14,133 nucleotides of DNA, from positions 1-14,133 of the forward strand of contig DAOOIV010000129.1 in NCBI GenBank assembly GCA_035384605.1, in the 5' to 3' direction. Source of the DNA: Phycisphaerae bacterium (GTDB taxonomy: Bacteria; Planctomycetota; Phycisphaerae; UBA1845; PWPN01). Position 1 is the first letter of the stretch; each line of letters starts with the position of its first letter. Of the stretch, positions 11,784-14,133 are shown piece after piece. Under the pieces are notes generated by a model. That model did no database searches and was not told where the DNA came from. It saw only the letters and a list, made by a program, of their open reading frames with translations. The translations under genes were made by a program, and so were the position numbers.

Positions 11784-12827
11784 ATGAGAAGACGAAAGGC
11801 GATCCAGATGAGCCGTGTCCTGGGAATCCTATGTGTCCTCGGGGTGTCCGGCCCCGGAATCGGCGCCGACCCTAAAATGCCTGCAGAGCCCACCTCTGGA
11901 GTCTGGATCGACCCCGCGAGACCTTACGAGGTGAGCGGCAAGCTAACTCTCGTAGTGGCTCAGCGAGTTGAAGCCTCTGGAGAAGCCAACGACAGACTCC
12001 AGAAGGCGGTGGATTTCTACCAGGCATATGTAAAGACATCCGCTGAGATGAATGAACGGGCTGGGCCCAACCGCGAACTGACCCCTAGCGAGATGCAGCG
12101 TGTTTTGCACTCGCGACTTGTGGCAATTGAGCAGTTCGTTGAAGTGAACAAGGTGTTCCCGGAGACCTCGGCAGGGCTGACGGCGATCCTATGGGTCGGA
12201 AGCCTGGTGCATGGTCAGAGTTCGGAACTGGCCGCCTCGGTACTCCCGGCCCTGCGAGAACTCCGGCACCGGCACGGCGCTTCGTGGCAGGGTGCCCTCG
12301 CCTCTCACGTCGAGTCACCGCTTCTCTATGTTTCTTTGCCCCCACAGGGAACCCCAGACGCACGGCGCAGGGCACTTTATGAGGCGCAGTACCAGCTTAT
12401 GCTGGAGACTCTGCCTAAGGGCGAGGTGTCAGTCGATCGAACGTTGCCCGGCGTGGACCTCCTGTTGAGGGATCGGCTAGCGGTGAAAGGCTCGATCCGA
12501 GCGTCATTCCTCCAGTGGATCAGGGCCTGTGAATACAACTTGTCCTATCTGTCGCGAGGCGAAGAAGCGAGAGAATGGCTGCGAAAGAGCATCGCGACGA
12601 ACCAGCGGATCATGACTGAGTATCCTGGCACCGAGGAATCGAAAGACGCCGACGGTCGGACCTACCAGTTTGCGAGGAGGGCAGCCGAATTCGCTGCGCC
12701 ACCCACTACTTGGCCGGCAACTAGCCGACCCGCGACCAGTCAACCGGCAACCACCTCGGCCCCGTCGTCGGCCCCAGAGCAGGAGCAGGGAGGCGACGTA
12801 GTCACCCTGACATCCCAACCTCGCTAG
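11784..12827 (+). CDS. Exported protein of unknown function with a PAT-rich tail
   Basis: This is a 347-residue protein. ATG 11784 lies eight bases after the previous stop. ATG 11808, with AAAGG at 11795-11799 eight bases upstream, is an equally good start. Upstream ATG 11655 would overlap the previous gene by 121 bp and is unlikely. Residues 9-28 form a signal peptide (MSRVLGILCVLGVSG, likely cleavage after IGA). The body is mostly helical, with a TPR-like element near residues 255-295 (AREWLRKSIATNQRIMTEYPG). The last 35 or so residues are low complexity, Pro-Ala-Thr-Ser rich (PATSRPATSQPATTSAP), a tail type common in planctomycete exported proteins. No enzyme motif is seen. It is probably the last gene of the cluster, since the repeat region starts right after its stop. 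Confidence 0.75.
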   Translation: MRRRKAIQMSRVLGILCVLGVSGPGIGADPKMPAEPTSGVWIDPARPYEVSGKLTLVVAQRVEASGEANDRLQKAVDFYQAYVKTSAEMNERAGPNRELTPSEMQRVLHSRLVAIEQFVEVNKVFPETSAGLTAILWVGSLVHGQSSELAASVLPALRELRHRHGASWQGALASHVESPLLYVSLPPQGTPDARRRALYEAQYQLMLETLPKGEVSVDRTLPGVDLLLRDRLAVKGSIRASFLQWIRACEYNLSYLSRGEEAREWLRKSIATNQRIMTEYPGTEESKDADGRTYQFARRAAEFAAPPTTWPATSRPATSQPATTSAPSSAPEQEQGGDVVTLTSQPR

Positions 12828-12885
12828 GAATATGAGGGACGAATATGAGGGACAGTCGAATATGAGGGAATATGAGGGAATATGG

Positions 12886-12915
12886 ATAAGAAAACGGGAC
12901 AGGTTCGTTTTTTGA
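12886..12915 (+). repeat. 30-bp direct repeat, copy 1
   Basis: The core AACGGGACAGGTTCGTTT (12893-12910) recurs at 13006-13023. Over 30 bases (12886-12915 against 12999-13028) the two copies differ at only two positions. The copies bracket the repeat mosaic, with the second ending about 32 bp before the RHS start. Confidence 0.85.
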
Positions 12916-12951
12916 CACGCGGGATAAGAAAACGGGACGGATAAATAGGGA

Positions 12952-12975
12952 TAAATAGGGACAGTCACCTATTTA
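12952..12975. repeat. 8-bp palindrome TAAATAGG / CCTATTTA
   Basis: TAAATAGG (12952-12959) and CCTATTTA (12968-12975) form a perfect inverted repeat around an 8-base loop, GACAGTCA, which has partial symmetry of its own. REP-type elements typically form hairpins of this size, which is the structure recognised by Y1 transposases of the RAYT group. Confidence 0.7.
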
Positions 12976-12998
12976 CGACGACGGGAATCTGACGCAAA

Positions 12999-13028
12999 AT
13001 AAGATAACGGGACAGGTTCGTTTATTGA
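12999..13028 (+). repeat. 30-bp direct repeat, copy 2
   Basis: This is the partner of 12886-12915, with 28 of 30 bases identical. It marks the RHS-proximal edge of the repeat mosaic. Between it and ATG 13061 only about 32 bp remain, which include GGAG at 13048-13051. Confidence 0.85.
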
Positions 13029-13060
13029 GGGTGTCTATAGTAGTCTTGGAGTAGTATTTA

Positions 13061-14133
13061 ATGGCATTCAGGGGCGTCCGCACTGGGACCGAGTACGGCG
13101 TAGCCTACCACTACGACAAGGCGGGCACCGGCAGTCAATTGACCGGCACCGGCCGGTTCAAACGGATCACCGGTCCGGGCTTGCCTGGATACGTCGACCC
13201 GAGCACGCCGGGCTACGGCGTCGAGTACGCCCGCCTGGCCAACAGCGATCTGCTGGAGTACACCTCGTACAAGTCGGACGCCGACACCACCCTGGCCCGC
13301 ACCCAGCGGGACTACGAGTCAAACCGCGACCTGATCGAATGGGTGGAAAACAAGGTCGGCACGACCCAGGTGTCGAAGTACGGCTACACCAACGATGACC
13401 TCGGCAGGCGGACATCCGTCGAAAACTCGGGGACGGCGTTTGCCGCGACGGCCTTCAACGCCTGGGGCTACAACCCCAAGAGCGAACTGACGTCTTCCCG
13501 GCGGTACACGGGCGAGTACGACCCGACGCCGGACCCGCAGGCTGAGGTTCTGGCCGAGAAACGGCTGTACGGATACGACCAGATCGGCAACCGGCTGGAA
13601 TCGACCGAGGGCACGGCATCGGCCACCACCTACGGGGCCAATGACGTCAATGCGTACGACTGGATCCAGCCGCCGTCGCCGGACCCGCAGGAGTACTTCT
13701 GTTACGACGAGGACGGCAACCTGCTTCGTGACGGCAAGACCTCGCCGACCTGTCCGGGTACGGACGGCCTGCGTGAATACAAGTGGGACGCCGAGAACCG
13801 CCTGATCGAGGTCGTCCCGATCAGCCCAGACGACGGCGACAAGAAGGTCAAGTTCGTGTATGATTACATGGGCCGGCGGGTCCGGAAAGAGGTGTTCATT
13901 TACGACGATGGCTGGCCGCAGGAGAACGACCCGGACGAGCAGTGGCATTTCGTGTACGACGGCTGGAACGTAGTGATGGTCTTGGACGGACTCAACTCGA
14001 ACGCGACCACCCGCAAATACACTTGGGGCCTCGACCTCAGCGGGACGATCCACGGCGCGGGCGGCATCGGCGGCCTGTTGGCCTGCGAAGAACCGCAGGC
14101 GCCCGGCGGGCCGAAGCGATACTGGTTCCTCTA
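13061..14133 (+). CDS. RHS-repeat protein, 5'-truncated and running out of the window
   Basis: The frame is open from ATG 13061 to the window end (357 codons plus two bases), with an in-frame TAG at 13052-13054 just upstream and GGAG at 13048-13051 nine bases before the ATG. The translation is full of YD-type RHS repeats: YGYDQIGNRLEST, CYDEDGNLLRDG (from residue 214), YKWDAENRLIEV, FVYDYMGRRVRKEV. It then reaches the start of the RHS-associated core, TWGLDLSGTIHGAGGIGGLL (from residue 321). RHS proteins build a large beta cage that encloses a variable C-terminal toxin or effector and are secreted or surface-exposed. Family members usually exceed 1000 residues and begin with a signal or secretion domain. 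This one starts mid-repeat with no signal peptide, directly after the repeat mosaic, so the 5' part has probably been lost. The variable C-terminus lies beyond the window. Confidence 0.85.
   Translation, partial: MAFRGVRTGTEYGVAYHYDKAGTGSQLTGTGRFKRITGPGLPGYVDPSTPGYGVEYARLANSDLLEYTSYKSDADTTLARTQRDYESNRDLIEWVENKVGTTQVSKYGYTNDDLGRRTSVENSGTAFAATAFNAWGYNPKSELTSSRRYTGEYDPTPDPQAEVLAEKRLYGYDQIGNRLESTEGTASATTYGANDVNAYDWIQPPSPDPQEYFCYDEDGNLLRDGKTSPTCPGTDGLREYKWDAENRLIEVVPISPDDGDKKVKFVYDYMGRRVRKEVFIYDDGWPQENDPDEQWHFVYDGWNVVMVLDGLNSNATTRKYTWGLDLSGTIHGAGGIGGLLACEEPQAPGGPKRYWFL

Larger units (their letters stand above)
12828..13030. repeat. Mosaic of short tandem and dispersed repeats around GGGACAG
   Basis: The region from the stop codon to the RHS gene holds no gene. 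It contains GAATATGAGGGAC twice in tandem (12828-12853), the 10-mer GAATATGAGG twice with a partial third copy (12858-12884), GGATAAGAAAACGGGAC twice (12884-12900, 12922-12938), and GGATAAATAG twice in tandem (12939-12958). The motifs GGGACAGTCACCTATTT and GGGACAGGTTCGTTT resemble the short elements scattered beside REP-associated tyrosine transposases (RAYT/IS200-like) in many bacteria. That link is from general knowledge, and no transposase lies in this window. Confidence 0.85.

Noticed and set aside
12504..12968. Minus-strand 154-residue frame crossing into the repeat mosaic
   Set aside because: Its N-terminal part translates the short repeats (PSYSLIF, VPFSYP) and the rest is antisense to the PAT-tail protein gene.
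12828..13030. CRISPR array
   Set aside because: Repeats differ in length and type (10, 13, 17 and 30 bp), are mostly tandem without regular spacers, and no cas gene is in the window.
13319..14053. Minus-strand 244-residue frame
   Set aside because: The plus strand here encodes clear RHS repeats. The minus frame is its shadow.

Overview
The window reads as GC-rich bacterial DNA with every recognisable gene on the + strand. Large secreted Asp-rich modular proteins, a helical-repeat protein, a PAT-rich protein tail and an RHS-repeat protein together suggest a planctomycete-like (Planctomycetota) or similar large-genome environmental bacterium. That placement is inference: no rRNA or housekeeping marker is present.

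Layout. (1) 1-93 is the 3' end of an unidentified gene. (2) 94-384 is a leader region with a near-consensus sigma70 promoter (TTGACA, 17 bp, TATTAT) followed by an array of about 11 CCTACT hexamers. (3) 385-2373 is an exported TPR-like protein. (4) 2461-7851 is a 1796-residue exported protein and the highlight of the window. Its C-terminus is a protein-arginine deiminase (PAD, peptidylarginine deiminase) catalytic domain of the vertebrate/cyanobacterial type. All four catalytic residues can be placed: D1225, H1341, D1343 and C1778. The domain is preceded by a PAD middle-domain-like module (about 977-1180) and by four further Asp-rich modules that look like tandem relatives of that middle domain. 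It is interrupted by an insertion of about 285 residues. (5) 7848-8948 is an exported alpha-helical protein of unknown function, joined to the PAD gene by an ATGA overlap. (6) 9104-10450 is a chimeric, probably 5'-truncated reading frame. It starts with a 426-bp block identical to part of the PAD gene and then continues into a different C-terminus. (7) 10450-11775 is an exported protein or lipoprotein with a caspase-like His/Cys motif pair, overlapping the previous frame by TGATG. (8) 11784-12827 is an exported protein of unknown function with a Pro/Ala/Thr/Ser tail. (9) 12828-13030 is a mosaic of short tandem, direct and inverted repeats built around GGGACAG. (10) 13061 to the end is an RHS-repeat protein that looks cut at its 5' end by the repeat region and runs out of the window at 14133.

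How the genes may work together. Tight spacing and two stop/start overlaps suggest one transcription unit from the promoter at 167-195 through about 12827. Nearly all products carry export signals, so this looks like a cell-envelope or extracellular protein-modification locus: a PAD that would convert peptidyl-arginine to citrulline, a caspase-fold protein, and helical-repeat or unknown accessory proteins. The cooperation is inferred from gene order only. The 426-bp perfect repeat, the truncated module gene and the truncated RHS gene show that the locus has recombined recently.
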